DNA of 64,000 nt from Acidovorax carolinensis (GTDB taxonomy: Bacteria > Pseudomonadota > Gammaproteobacteria > Burkholderiales > Burkholderiaceae_C). A model generated the notes under the pieces. The model made no database searches. It was given only the letters and a program-made list of their open reading frames with translations, and was not told the DNA's origin. The position numbers were made by a program, and so were the translations under genes. Positions within the stretch are counted from its first letter, which is position 1, and each line of letters opens with the position of its first letter. Positions 35,428-47,148 of this stretch are shown one piece after another. The DNA lies in assembly GCF_002157145.1 (NCBI RefSeq), contig NZ_CP021361.1, forward strand, positions 124,001 through 188,000, read 5' to 3'.

Positions 35428-36741
35428 TCAGGGATACAGCCCGCGCATTTCGCGCGCATGCAGGATGCGCTGGCAGGCCACGATGAAGGTGGCGGTGCGC
35501 AGGCTCACCTTGTGCTCCTGGGCCACCTGCCAGATGCCGGCAAAAGCCTCTTGCATGATGCGCACCAGGCGGGCGTTGATCTCGTCCTCGCTCCAGAAGA
35601 AGCTGGAGAAATCCTGCACCCATTCAAAGTAGCTCACCGTCACGCCGCCGGCGTTGGCGATCACGTCGGGCAGCACCAGCACGCCCTTGTCGTGCAGGAT
35701 GTCGTCTGCCTCGGTTGTCGTGGGGCCGTTGGCGCCCTCGATCACCATCTTGGCCTTGATCTGGCCCGCGTTGTCCTTGGTGATCTGGCCTTCCAGCGCA
35801 GCCGGGATCAGGATCTCGCAGTCCACCGCCCAGAAGTCCTCATTGGCCAGGGCGTCGGCGCCGGCAAAGCCGCCCACGCCGCCGCGTGCCTTGACATGGG
35901 CCAGCAGGGCGGGCACATCGAGGCCGTTGCGGTTGAAGATGGTGCCGGTGTGGTCCTGCACGGCCACCACCTTGGCGCCGGCTTCGGCAAACAGCTTGCC
36001 CGCGGTGCCGCCCACGTTGCCGAAGCCCTGCACAGCGAGGCGTGCGCCTTCGATCGGCAGGCCGGTCAGCCGGGCGGCTTCCACGCCCACGGTGTACACG
36101 CCGCGGCCGGTGGCTTCGACGCGGCCGAGCGAGCCGCCCAGGTCCACCGGCTTGCCCGTGACCACGCCGGTGGCGGTGGCACCGGTGTTCATGGAGTACG
36201 TGTCCATCATCCAGGCCATGATCTGGCCGTTGGTGTTCACGTCGGGCGCAGGAATGTCCTTGGACGGGCCGATCAGCAGGCCGATCTCGCTGGTGTAGCG
36301 GCGCGTGAGGCGCTCCAGTTCACCCATCGAGAGCGTCTTCGGATCGACGCGGATGCCGCCCTTGGCACCGCCGTAGGGCACGTTCACCGCAGCGTTCTTG
36401 ATCGACATCCAGGCCGACAGCGCCATCACTTCCGACAGCGTCACGTCCTGGTGAAAGCGCACGCCGCCCTTGCCGGGGCCGCGGCTCAGGTTGTGCTGCA
36501 CGCGGTAGCCCTCGAAGTGGGCGATGGTGCCGTCGTCCATCTCGATCGGCACGTCCACGATCAGGATGCGCTTGGGGCGCTTGAGGGTCTCCACCCAGCG
36601 CGCCAGGTTGCCCAGGTACGGCGTGACGCGGTCCACCTGCTGCAGGTAATTGCCCCAGGGACCGAGGTGGTTGGGGTCGAGGTACGACGGCAGGGTGTGG
36701 GCGGTGGCGGTGCTGCGGGGCGTTCCGGTGGAAAGCGTCAT
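35428..36741 (-). CDS. gdhA: Glu/Leu/Phe/Val dehydrogenase (glutamate dehydrogenase)
   Basis: A 437-residue hexameric-type glutamate dehydrogenase interconverting glutamate with 2-oxoglutarate and ammonia in the cytoplasm. [10 protein letters not shown] (about residues 88-97) and the catalytic lysine in [10 protein letters not shown] (about 120-129) mark the active site. The Rossmann loop [12 protein letters not shown] (about 236-247) binds NAD(P), and [17 protein letters not shown] lies near residue 370. Monocistronic, with its own terminator. Cofactor preference cannot be read with confidence. Confidence 0.93.
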   Translation of the reverse strand: MTLSTGTPRSTATAHTLPSYLDPNHLGPWGNYLQQVDRVTPYLGNLARWVETLKRPKRILIVDVPIEMDDGTIAHFEGYRVQHNLSRGPGKGGVRFHQDVTLSEVMALSAWMSIKNAAVNVPYGGAKGGIRVDPKTLSMGELERLTRRYTSEIGLLIGPSKDIPAPDVNTNGQIMAWMMDTYSMNTGATATGVVTGKPVDLGGSLGRVEATGRGVYTVGVEAARLTGLPIEGARLAVQGFGNVGGTAGKLFAEAGAKVVAVQDHTGTIFNRNGLDVPALLAHVKARGGVGGFAGADALANEDFWAVDCEILIPAALEGQITKDNAGQIKAKMVIEGANGPTTTEADDILHDKGVLVLPDVIANAGGVTVSYFEWVQDFSSFFWSEDEINARLVRIMQEAFAGIWQVAQEHKVSLRTATFIVACQRILHAREMRGLYP

Positions 36742-36870
36742 GGCGGTGGTTCCTTGTGGGATGAGTTCAGGGAGCCAAGCTTATGCCTGCCCCGCCCGCC
36801 TGTCCAAGGTCGAGGTGTTACGGGGTTATGCGCCGTTTGCATGGTGCGCCGGCGGGGGTGGCGGCATCTT

Positions 36871-36912
36871 TTTGCTATCTAAAAAATAGCTGCCAGCGCT
36901 TGCTAGATATGC
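36871..36912. repeat. Intergenic hairpin repeat, family A (with AT-rich leading stem)
   Basis: TGCTATCTAAAAAATAGCTG, then CCAGCGCTTGCTAGATATGC. The leading A/T palindrome and the family core are both present. Lies in the gap between gdhA (start 36741) and the PPK2 gene (stop 36942). Confidence 0.6.
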
Positions 36913-36941
36913 GCGGCAGCACGAAAACGTCTGAAACCTGT

Positions 36942-37808
<867 letters not shown>

Positions 37809-37892
37809 GGTTGTTTTTGTGGGGGTTGGGCTGCCAGCTTGGCGCAATGTGGCCGGTGGGTCAATGCACGCTTTCCGCTAAAGCGCTACGGC

Positions 37893-37948
37893 AATTGCTA
37901 TATTAAATATAGCTTTGTGCGCTTGTTGTATAAGCGCTGCAGCCTGTT
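37893..37948. repeat. Intergenic hairpin repeat, family A (with AT-rich leading stem)
   Basis: GCTATATTAAATATAGC leading hairpin, then GTGCGCTTGTTGTATAAGCG and CTGCAGCC. Between the PPK2 start (37808) and the LysR gene stop (37960). Confidence 0.65.
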
Positions 37949-37959
37949 TTTATCCCTGT

Positions 37960-38897
37960 TCATGCCGCCGCGCCCGATGCACCCTGCTGCGCAATCAGCT
38001 GCACGAAGCGCCTTGCGCCCAGGCCCAGCGGGCGCTCTTTGGACCACACCACGTCCACCCACAGTGCCACGCCGTTGCTGAGGTTCTCGAACGGCATCTC
38101 GACCAGTGAGCCGGCGGCGATGCGCGGCTGCACCAGCGCGCGCGGCTGCCAGCCCCAGCCCAGGCCCGCCTCGATCAGGCCCAGCGCGGCCAGGTGGTTG
38201 TCGGTGCGCCAGTGGTGGCGGGCAAACACAAAGCGCGGGTCGGTCTGTGCCAGGTCGCGGCTGGCCACCACGATCTGGCGCGTGGTGGTGAGGTGTTCCT
38301 CGCGCAGTTGTGCGCGTTCGGGTGCCTCGCCCCGGGCGGCTGCGGCGGCGCGCGCGGCGGCCAGCACCGGGTGCTGGCGGGCCATCACGGCCACCAGGGT
38401 TTCGCTGCCCACCTCCTGAAAACCCTCGCGCCCGTCGATGCTGGGGCGCTCGAACACCAGCGCCAGCTGCGCACGCCCGCTGTGCAGGAGCGCCAGGGCA
38501 TCCTCCTGCGGCGCGGCCAGCACCTCCACCTGCAGCAGCGGGTAGTCGTGCGCCAGCGTGGCCAGCGGGGCGCTCCAGCGCGCGGCCAGCAGTTCGGGGG
38601 CAATGGCCAGCGTCAGGCGCTCCTCCAGCCCTTGGGTGAGGGCCAGCGCCTGGGCGTTGAGCTGCTGCAGCTGCCCGGCCAGCAGCCGGGCCTGGGGTTC
38701 GAGCGCGCGCGCCGCGGCGGTGGGCCGGGCTCGCGCCCGCTGCGGTCAAACAGGGGCACGTTCAGCTCGGCCTCCAGGTGGGCGATCGTCATGCTCACGG
38801 CCGATGGCACCCGCGACAGCGCCCGCGCTGCCGCCGAAAACGAGCCCCGGTCAAGCACCGCCAGAAACACCTGCACGCTGTCGGAAGAAAAAGCCAT
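37960..38897 (-). CDS. LysR-family transcriptional regulator, frameshifted
   Basis: A LysR regulator in two frames. The N-terminal winged helix (VQVFLAVLDRGSFSAAARAL, then SAVSMTIAHLEAELNVPLFDR) starts at ATG 38897. The frame breaks at GGG 38722-38724, after DRSGREPGP. One added base continues into TAAARALEPQARLLAGQLQQ and the effector domain (MEVLAAPQEDALALLHSG, then GLGWGWQPRALVQP) to 37960. Corrected length is 939 nt and 312 residues, normal for LysR. It is divergent from the PACE efflux gene across a 71-bp region with an 11-bp inverted repeat, so it very likely controls that gene. Confidence 0.85.
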
Positions 38898-38928
38898 GGC
38901 CTCAATTATCAGAAAAACTGAAACAAGC

Positions 38929-38963
38929 TGACTTTATGTATCAGCAATACGCACATAAAGTCA
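38929..38963. promoter_or_regulatory. Candidate LysR operator (perfect 11-bp inverted repeat)
   Basis: TGACTTTATGT, 13 bases, then ACATAAAGTCA, a perfect inverted repeat in the 71-bp gap between the divergent LysR and PACE genes. It contains the T-N11-A type core usual for LysR binding and ends 6 bp before the PACE start codon, so occupancy would affect both genes. Confidence 0.75.
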
Positions 38964-38968
38964 CCACC

Positions 38969-39451
38969 ATGCCCGCCATCCAAACTTCACCCGCTGCCGC
39001 CCACGCCCCTGCCCGCGGGCTGCAGGGCCCGTGGCGCCGCGTGCTTTTCGTCACGCTGTACGAGCTGATCGCCATCGTGGTGGCCACCTATGGACTGGCG
39101 GTGCTCACGGGTCAAAGCGCGGCCCATTCCAGCGTGGCCTCTGTGGTGGCCTCGGCCATTGCCGTGCTGTGGAATGTGCTGTTCAACTGGGCTTTTGAGC
39201 GCTGGGAATCGCGCCAGCGCGTGCGCGGGCGCAGCGTGGCGCGCCGTGTGGCCCATGCGATCGGCTTCGAGGGCGGGCTGGTGTTCACGCTGGTGCCGCT
39301 GTTTGCCTGGTGGTTCAACGTGAGCCTGTGGGAGGCCTTCGTGATGGACCTGGCGCTCATCGTTTTCTTTCTTTGCTACACCTTTGTCTTCAACTTGGCG
39401 TTTGACCGTGTGTTTGGCCTGCCGGCATCGGCACAGCCGGCAGCAGGCTGA
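38969..39451 (+). CDS. PACE-family multidrug/biocide efflux transporter
   Basis: A 160-residue inner-membrane protein with four hydrophobic segments arranged as two repeats of two helices: VLFVTLYELIAIVVATYGL, SAIAVLWNVLFNWAFERW, GGLVFTLVPLFAWWFNVSLW and ALIVFFLCYTFVFNLAFDRV. The paired WNVLFNWAFE and YTFVFNLAFDR motifs, and the membrane Glu in TLYELIA, are typical of proteobacterial antimicrobial compound efflux proteins (AceI group), which export biocides such as chlorhexidine and polyamines. The divergent LysR gene mirrors the AceR-AceI arrangement. ATG at 38969; an upstream ATG 12 codons earlier lies inside the operator-like repeat. Confidence 0.9.
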   Translation: MPAIQTSPAAAHAPARGLQGPWRRVLFVTLYELIAIVVATYGLAVLTGQSAAHSSVASVVASAIAVLWNVLFNWAFERWESRQRVRGRSVARRVAHAIGFEGGLVFTLVPLFAWWFNVSLWEAFVMDLALIVFFLCYTFVFNLAFDRVFGLPASAQPAAG

Positions 39452-39482
39452 GCGCCGGGGCGTTCGCCCTTAAAATCACGCC

Positions 39483-39607
39483 TCGCCCAAGGAGCGTTGC
39501 AGCGGCTTCCCGCCACAGGAGAGGCCGTCAGGCTTGGGCACGGTATGCACCGCATGCCCCATCGCAACGACGCTCACCTGTTTTTCCGCTGTTTCTGCAC
39601 AGGTGAG
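39483..39607 (+). ncRNA. S-adenosylhomocysteine (SAH) riboswitch with expression platform
   Basis: Matches the SAH-riboswitch layout: P1 GCCCAAG (39485-39491) pairs with CTTGGGC (39533-39539). GAGCGTTGC (39492-39500) faces GCAACGACGCTC (39564-39575). The conserved GCCGUCAGG lies just before the 3' strand of P1. CTCACCTG (39573-39580) is also the exact complement of CAGGTGAG (39600-39607), which contains the ribosome-binding AGGTGAG of the metH gene. Thus aptamer pairing of CGCTC and sequestration of the ribosome site exclude each other. Known SAH riboswitches raise expression of methionine-cycle genes when SAH builds up, which agrees with this layout. Confidence 0.9.
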
Positions 39608-39615
39608 TGAGTCCT

Positions 39616-42354
<2,739 letters not shown>

Positions 42355-42412
42355 TGCTATGAAATAAAGAGCTGCTGGCGCTTGTTGCGAAAGCGCCAGA
42401 GGCCTTTTTTCT
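42355..42412 (+). terminator. Family A repeat acting as probable terminator of metH
   Basis: Stem CTGGCGCTT (42375-42383) with AAGCGCCAG (42391-42399), loop of 7, followed by AGGCCTTTTTTCTTT. It starts right after the metH stop. The hairpin core is that of family A, so here the repeat seems to have been put to use as a Rho-independent terminator. Confidence 0.75.
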
Positions 42413-42606
42413 TTGAAAACCGAGGGTTCCGCACGCGAGACCTTCTGTTGTCAGCAGGGCTGTGGGGGGAGTGGTAAATGGCGTCGGATATTTTTACAAT
42501 ACGACGCAAAAAACCACGTAAGTCCTTGATTTCATTGGGTGGCACGGTGTGTGCTTTTGTAAGTTGAAACCGCCTTTTTCAGCGGTAACTTACAGGGGTC
42601 CAGGCC

Positions 42607-43389
42607 ATGAAATTCAAAACCGTTGCAGCCATCGTCGCCGGCATGTTCATCTCGGCAGCCGTTCATGCAGTGCCGATTGTCAACACCAACCTGCGCCCGG
42701 TGGTTCTTGGTGGCACGCCGGCGGGCGAGCAATCGCTGCAAACCGTTTTGAACAGTGTGTTTGGCACCGGGGCCGTGAGCGCCGCCAACGACCAGAGCGC
42801 GGCAGGCCTGTGGGGCTCGGCCACGGGCTCGGCGACCACCATTCCCACGCTGATCATCGAACAGACCGGTGGTGCAGCCAGCCAGAAATTCGGCATGTGG
42901 TTTGGTACCGATACGGCCAATCTCTACACCGTGGACCTGTTCTTTGGCGGTGCGGTTGGTTCGCCCAATACTCTGCAGCAAAGTGCCGTCGGCATCGGCA
43001 TAGCGGCCGGCCAGATGATCATTTCCGGCGGCCCTACCTTCCAGAGCCAGTGCGGCTCCCAAGTCAATTGCGGCGTGTTTTCCAACGCACTGATCAACCC
43101 CGACAGCTTCGGGTTCTATTTCACAAACGGAGCCGGAAAAATCGCCTATTCCATCGACAGCATGAATGTGGGCGGGGCCACCGATTTTCTGGCGTACCAG
43201 GGCGGCACCTCGACCAACTGGATTTTTGCCTTTGAAGACGGCTCCGACAATGACTTCCAGGACATGGTGGTGAAGGTCGAGTCCATCCAGGTACCCGAGC
43301 CCGGCTCCCTGGCCTTGCTGGGCCTGGCCCTGGCGGGCGTGGCCGCCACTTCACGCCGCAAGTCACGCCGCGAGCAAAACCAGGCGTAA
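42607..43389 (+). CDS. PEP-CTERM sorting domain protein
   Basis: A 260-residue exported protein: signal peptide (FKTVAAIVAGMFISAAVHA), a beta-rich secreted domain of no recognised function, and a C-terminal sorting tail with VPEPGSLALLGLALAGVAA followed by arginine-rich TSRRKSRR. That tail is cleaved by exosortase in EPS-producing Gram-negative bacteria, leaving a surface or biofilm protein. DGSDNDFQDMVVKVESI just before the tail is common in such proteins. No exosortase gene is in the window. A terminator follows 35 bp after the stop. Confidence 0.9.
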   Translation: MKFKTVAAIVAGMFISAAVHAVPIVNTNLRPVVLGGTPAGEQSLQTVLNSVFGTGAVSAANDQSAAGLWGSATGSATTIPTLIIEQTGGAASQKFGMWFGTDTANLYTVDLFFGGAVGSPNTLQQSAVGIGIAAGQMIISGGPTFQSQCGSQVNCGVFSNALINPDSFGFYFTNGAGKIAYSIDSMNVGGATDFLAYQGGTSTNWIFAFEDGSDNDFQDMVVKVESIQVPEPGSLALLGLALAGVAATSRRKSRREQNQA

Positions 43390-43422
43390 GGGTCTGGATC
43401 GTTCCAGCACCGTGATCGCACC

Positions 43423-43446
43423 AAGGGGGCTTCGGCCCCCTTTTTT
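43423..43446. terminator. Bidirectional Rho-independent terminator
   Basis: AAGGGGGC, loop TTCG, GCCCCC, then TTTTTT. Lies between the convergent PEP-CTERM and shikimate kinase genes; the A residues on the left give a shorter T run for the minus strand. Confidence 0.9.
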
Positions 43447-43450
43447 CTTT

Positions 43451-44029
43451 TCAGTGTGAGGTGCGAGAAGGCTGGTCGGCGCTGGGGGATGCCGGCGCAG
43501 AAACCGCAGCGCTGTGCGCCATCTCCAGCTGCATCATCACCATGCTGACCAAGGTACTCACCGACGGCCGCCCTGTCTCAATGACGTAGTGCGCGGTTTC
43601 ACGGTACAGGGGGTCGCGCACGGCGTACAGCTCGCGCAGCTTTTCCATGGGGTTGCCGCCCTGCAGCAGGGGGCGCGTCTTGTCGTGCTTGACGCGCTTG
43701 TAGATTTCCTCGGGCGATGCGCGCAAATACAGCACGTTGCCAAACTGGCGCAGCACTTCGCGGTTCTCGGCCCGCAGCACGGCGCCACCGCCGGTGGACA
43801 GCACCATGCCGCCGGGCTGCTGGGTCACTTCGGCCAGCACCTGCGCTTCCAGGTCGCGAAAGCGCGCTTCGCCTTGTGTCTCGAAGAAGCTGCGGATGGT
43901 GGTGCCGATCATCTTTTCCAGCCGGTGGTCCAGGTCGATGAAGGGCACGCCGGCCCGGTGGGCCAGCTGCCGGCCGACGGTGGATTTGCCCGAGCCGGGC
44001 ATGCCGACCAGTGCGCAGCGAATCTGCAT
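43451..44029 (-). CDS. aroK: Shikimate kinase
   Basis: A 192-residue shikimate kinase (aromatic amino-acid pathway, shikimate to shikimate-3-phosphate). Walker A GMPGSGKSTVGRQLA (about residues 9-23), shikimate-binding FIDLDHRLEK, FFETQGEARFRDLE and STGGGAVLR (about 79-87), and lid residues in KTRPLLQGGNP. ATG at 44029 (MQIRCALVG) chosen from the family N-terminus. Unlike many proteobacteria, aroB is not next to it here. Confidence 0.93.
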   Translation of the reverse strand: MQIRCALVGMPGSGKSTVGRQLAHRAGVPFIDLDHRLEKMIGTTIRSFFETQGEARFRDLEAQVLAEVTQQPGGMVLSTGGGAVLRAENREVLRQFGNVLYLRASPEEIYKRVKHDKTRPLLQGGNPMEKLRELYAVRDPLYRETAHYVIETGRPSVSTLVSMVMMQLEMAHSAAVSAPASPSADQPSRTSH

Positions 44030-44199
44030 AAGTGATGTCCTGTTTTCTTGTCTGCCCAACTGCAGGCTGAGTGTAAGGCGGTGGTTTGGCGTGCCTGGTG
44101 CAGGGCCAAGAAAGCAGGGGCCGCTGTGGGAGCCGGACTACCCCGGTTGTCCCGTCTGGCTGATGGGCAAACGGGCGGTATGGCGGTAGCCTTGCGCGC

Positions 44200-45090
44200 A
44201 TGACTGCCCCCCATGATGACAAGCCCGCGCAAGCGGTGGTGCGCCGCTTCCGTATGCTGCTGCCCGTGCGGCGGGCGGTGTGGCTGTGGGTTGATGCCGA
44301 CGGCGCCCGCATGAGCGCGGCAATGTCGTTCTACGGCATCCTGAGCCTGGCGCCGCTGTTGGTGCTGCTGGTGGCTTTGCTGGGGTGGTGGCTGGACCGG
44401 GACAGCCTGCAGCAGGGCCTGATTGCACAGATCGGCACCATCGTGGGCGAGCAGGGGGCGGCGGTCATCCGCCAGACCCTCAGCAGCGCCCAGGAGCCCG
44501 CGCAGGGCCTGCTGGCCTCGTTGCTCGGTTTTGTTGTGCTGTTTTTCGGTGCGACCGGGGTGTTTGGCGAGCTGCAGTCGGCACTGCAGCGGCTGTGGAC
44601 CCATGGGCACGATGAGGTGCCGCCCCTGCCGTGGTGGCACGGTGCATCGCTGCGACTGCGCGGGGTGGCCTATGTGCTGGCGTTCGGCTTTTTGCTGCTG
44701 GTGTCGCTGGTGGTCTCGACACTGCTGAACCTGTTTGCAGGCTGGGCAGGCAACTGGCTGCCGATGGCGCCGCTGCTGCGGGTGCTCAACGAAGCCACTG
44801 CGTTTGGGGTGTGCGCGGCGCTTTTTGTGGGCCTGATGCGCATGAGCGCAGGCCCCAAGCCCCGGTTGCGGTATTTGTGGTTGGGGGCCGTCATGGGCGC
44901 CTCGCTGTTCACGGCCGGGCGGCATGTGCTGGCGGTTTATCTGTCCACCGCGGCCGTGGTTTCTGCCTACGGGGCGGCGGGTTCGCTGGTGGTGCTGCTG
45001 ATGTGGATCTATTTTTCGTCGGCGGTGCTGCTGTTTTCTGCCGGTTGTGCACGGGCCTACGAAGAGGCGCTGGTGTACACCGCGCGGTAA
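44200..45090 (+). CDS. YihY/BrkB-family inner-membrane protein
   Basis: A 296-residue polytopic membrane protein of the YihY/BrkB family (once misnamed RNase BN). SAAMSFYGILSLAPLLVLLV (about residues 45-64) is the family signature near the first membrane span; further spans include LLGFVVLFFGATGVFGELQ, VAYVLAFGFLLLVSLVVS, and YGAAGSLVVLLMWIYFSSAV, which precedes the conserved C-terminal ARAYEE. Its molecular role is not established. Divergent from aroK with a 170-bp gap that shows no other gene. Confidence 0.9.
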   Translation: MTAPHDDKPAQAVVRRFRMLLPVRRAVWLWVDADGARMSAAMSFYGILSLAPLLVLLVALLGWWLDRDSLQQGLIAQIGTIVGEQGAAVIRQTLSSAQEPAQGLLASLLGFVVLFFGATGVFGELQSALQRLWTHGHDEVPPLPWWHGASLRLRGVAYVLAFGFLLLVSLVVSTLLNLFAGWAGNWLPMAPLLRVLNEATAFGVCAALFVGLMRMSAGPKPRLRYLWLGAVMGASLFTAGRHVLAVYLSTAAVVSAYGAAGSLVVLLMWIYFSSAVLLFSAGCARAYEEALVYTAR

Positions 45091-45225
45091 TAAGAAATTG
45101 CTGAAGGCTCTTACCCCCGCTTACATGGGTGGCCGCCGTTTCAGACAGCGCAGTGTGTAACTTCAAGGCCGGCCCGCGACCCTTGTCGCAGGCGCTGTTT
45201 TCGATCTGTTGAGAAAGGCAAAAAA

Positions 45226-45957
45226 ATGCAAACAAATCCCTCCGCTGCACCCAGTGCCCCCATTGCTGCAACCGCCGTAGGCGTGCCCCTGAAATGGCTG
45301 TGGGCGGCCATTGCCGCGCTGGGCCTGTGCGTGCTGGCACTGGGCGCCACGCTGGTGGCGCAGCAGCGCCCGGGTGCGGTGGCCGAACGCGAGGCCCTGG
45401 CGTCGCCTGCGCCGCGCACGCCAGAGTCCGAAATCATTGACGAAAAAAGGCCTGTAGCGCTTAACCAGCGTGCACAAGCAGCTCCTGAATATGGAGCAAA
45501 CCCGTTGCCTGCCGCAGCGCCGGTGCAACGGGCTGCGGCCCGCGCCTCCCCGCAGGCGCCACAGCCGGCGCGGTATGACGAAGCACCCCGTCGCCAGGAT
45601 GCGCGCCGGGAAATGGCCCGGGCCCCAGTGTGTGCGGTTTGCGGACGCATTGAATCGGTGCAGGCAGTGCAGCACGCAGCCCCCGCCACGGGCGTGGGCG
45701 CAGTCGCCGGCGGCGTGCTGGGCGCGGTGGTGGGCAACCAGGTGGGCAAGGGCTCGGGCCGCACGGCCGCCACGGTGCTGGGCGCCGTGGGTGGCGGTTA
45801 CGTGGGTCATACGGTGGAACAGCGCACCCGCACCCAGACGGTGTACGAGGTGCGCGTGCGCATGGACGATGGCTCGGTGCGCCGCTTCACGCGCGCGCAA
45901 CCCGTGCCCGAGGGCGCGCCCGTGCGCGTGGAAGGCAAGGGGTTTCAGCTGGTCTGA
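45226..45957 (+). CDS. Glycine-zipper 2TM-domain protein
   Basis: A 243-residue envelope protein: membrane anchor WLWAAIAALGLCVLALGATL (about residues 25-44), a long Ala/Pro-rich linker, an isolated CAVCG pair, and a glycine zipper (VGAVAGGVLGAVVGNQVGK, then GAVGGGYVGHTVE, about 155-195). The C-terminal TVYEVRVRMDDGSVRRF resembles SlyB/Rcp-type lipoproteins, though it has an uncleaved-looking anchor and not a lipobox. The start follows GAGAAAGGCAAAAAA. Codons around 45447-45500 coincide with a sequence resembling the family A repeat. Confidence 0.85.
   Translation: MQTNPSAAPSAPIAATAVGVPLKWLWAAIAALGLCVLALGATLVAQQRPGAVAEREALASPAPRTPESEIIDEKRPVALNQRAQAAPEYGANPLPAAAPVQRAAARASPQAPQPARYDEAPRRQDARREMARAPVCAVCGRIESVQAVQHAAPATGVGAVAGGVLGAVVGNQVGKGSGRTAATVLGAVGGGYVGHTVEQRTRTQTVYEVRVRMDDGSVRRFTRAQPVPEGAPVRVEGKGFQLV
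45447..45500 (+). repeat. Family A-like repeat inside a coding sequence
   Basis: CCTGTAGCGCTTAACCAGCG, then TGCACAAGCAGCTCCTGAAT follows the order of the family A element (TAGCGCTTATCCATCAAGCG, then CTAGCAGCTAT), with several substitutions. It encodes PVALNQRAQAAPEYG in the linker of the glycine-zipper protein and keeps the frame. Confidence 0.5.
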
Positions 45958-46027
45958 TGGCGGATGGCGTGCGTTGCGCGCTTGCGGCCCCCACGCACGG
46001 CCTTTTTGCATGGATCAAGCATTGAAA

Positions 46028-46078
46028 TGCCGCGGGCGCTTATCCATCAAGCGCTAGCAGCTATTAAAACAGTAGTGT
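46028..46078. repeat. Intergenic hairpin repeat, family A (best-preserved copy)
   Basis: GGGCGCTTATCCATCAAGCG and CTAGCAGCTATTAAAAC. Arms GCGCTT/AAGCGC with a 7-base loop. Lies between the convergent glycine-zipper gene (stop 45957) and the Bug gene (stop 46110). Confidence 0.8.
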
Positions 46079-46109
46079 TTTTGGCGCCACCGTGGGCAGC
46101 CCGCACCCG

Positions 46110-47108
46110 TCAGTCGACGATGATCTTCTGCTCCTTGATCAGCGTGGACAGCAGCTTGCCTTCATTGGCCAGCAGGGTCTTGAACTCGGCGGTTTCCAGC
46201 GGTACCGGCTCTGCGCCCAGGTCGGCATAACGCGACTTGGTGGCGGGCAGTGCCAGGGCCTTGGCCAGTTCACGGTTCATGCGGGCAACGATTTCGGGGG
46301 GCGTGCCCTTGGGCGCCCACATGCCAAACCAGATGTCGAGGTTGGCGTCCTTGAAGCCCTGCTCGCCCACGGTGGGCACGTCGGGGAAGAAGGGCGAGCG
46401 CTTGGCGCTGACCACGCCCAGCAGCTTGACCTTGCCGGTGCGGATGTGCGGGAACGCAATGCCGGGGTCGCAGACAAAGTCGGTCTGCCCGGCCATCACG
46501 TCCTGCAGCGCGGGCGCCGCGCCGCGGTAGGGGATGTGCGTGATGAAGGTGCCGGTGGAGAGCTTGAACAGTTCGCAGGCCAGGTGCGGGGGCGTGCCGG
46601 CACCGGCCGAGGCATAGGACAGCTTGCCGGGCCGGGCCTTGGCCAGGTCCACCAGCTCGCGGGCGTCCTTGGCTTCGAGTTGCGGCTTGCCCACCAGGTA
46701 CATCTGCGTCTTACCCACGCCACCCACCGGTGCCAGGTCGCGCGAGGGCAGGATGGTGGACTTGAACAGCGAGGGGTTGGCGGTTTCCACCGAGGTGGGG
46801 GCGATCAGGAAGGTGTAGCCGTCAGGCGCCGCGCGGATCACTTCGGCGGCGGCGATGTTGCCGCTGGCGCCGGGCTTGTTGTCGATGACCACCGCCTGCC
46901 CCAGCGATTCGGACAGCGACTGCGACAGGATGCGCGCCATCACGTCGGTGCTGCCACCGGGCGCAAAGCCCACGACCACGCGCACGGGTTTGCCCGGCCA
47001 GCCAGCCGGTGTCTGGGCCTGCACGGCGCCCAAGGTGCCGAGTGCGCACAGTGCCAGCGCGGCCCGGGCAAGGTGGCGGCGGGTGAAGGGGTTGGGTTGA
47101 AATGCCAT
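46110..47108 (-). CDS. Bug/TctC-family solute-binding protein
   Basis: A 332-residue periplasmic binding protein. Signal peptide FTRRHLARAALALCALGTLG with cleavage near VQAQT; hallmarks VGFAPGGSTDVMAR and DNKPGASGNIAAA. It is the distal gene of the cyclohexanecarboxylate operon, 40 bp after the AliA-like ligase, so cyclohexanecarboxylate or a related alicyclic acid is the natural guess for its ligand (inferred from context only). Confidence 0.92.
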   Translation of the reverse strand: MAFQPNPFTRRHLARAALALCALGTLGAVQAQTPAGWPGKPVRVVVGFAPGGSTDVMARILSQSLSESLGQAVVIDNKPGASGNIAAAEVIRAAPDGYTFLIAPTSVETANPSLFKSTILPSRDLAPVGGVGKTQMYLVGKPQLEAKDARELVDLAKARPGKLSYASAGAGTPPHLACELFKLSTGTFITHIPYRGAAPALQDVMAGQTDFVCDPGIAFPHIRTGKVKLLGVVSAKRSPFFPDVPTVGEQGFKDANLDIWFGMWAPKGTPPEIVARMNRELAKALALPATKSRYADLGAEPVPLETAEFKTLLANEGKLLSTLIKEQKIIVD

Positions 47109-47148
47109 TTTTTGTCTCCGTTGTTGTGATGGGATGGCGTTTTTCGCG

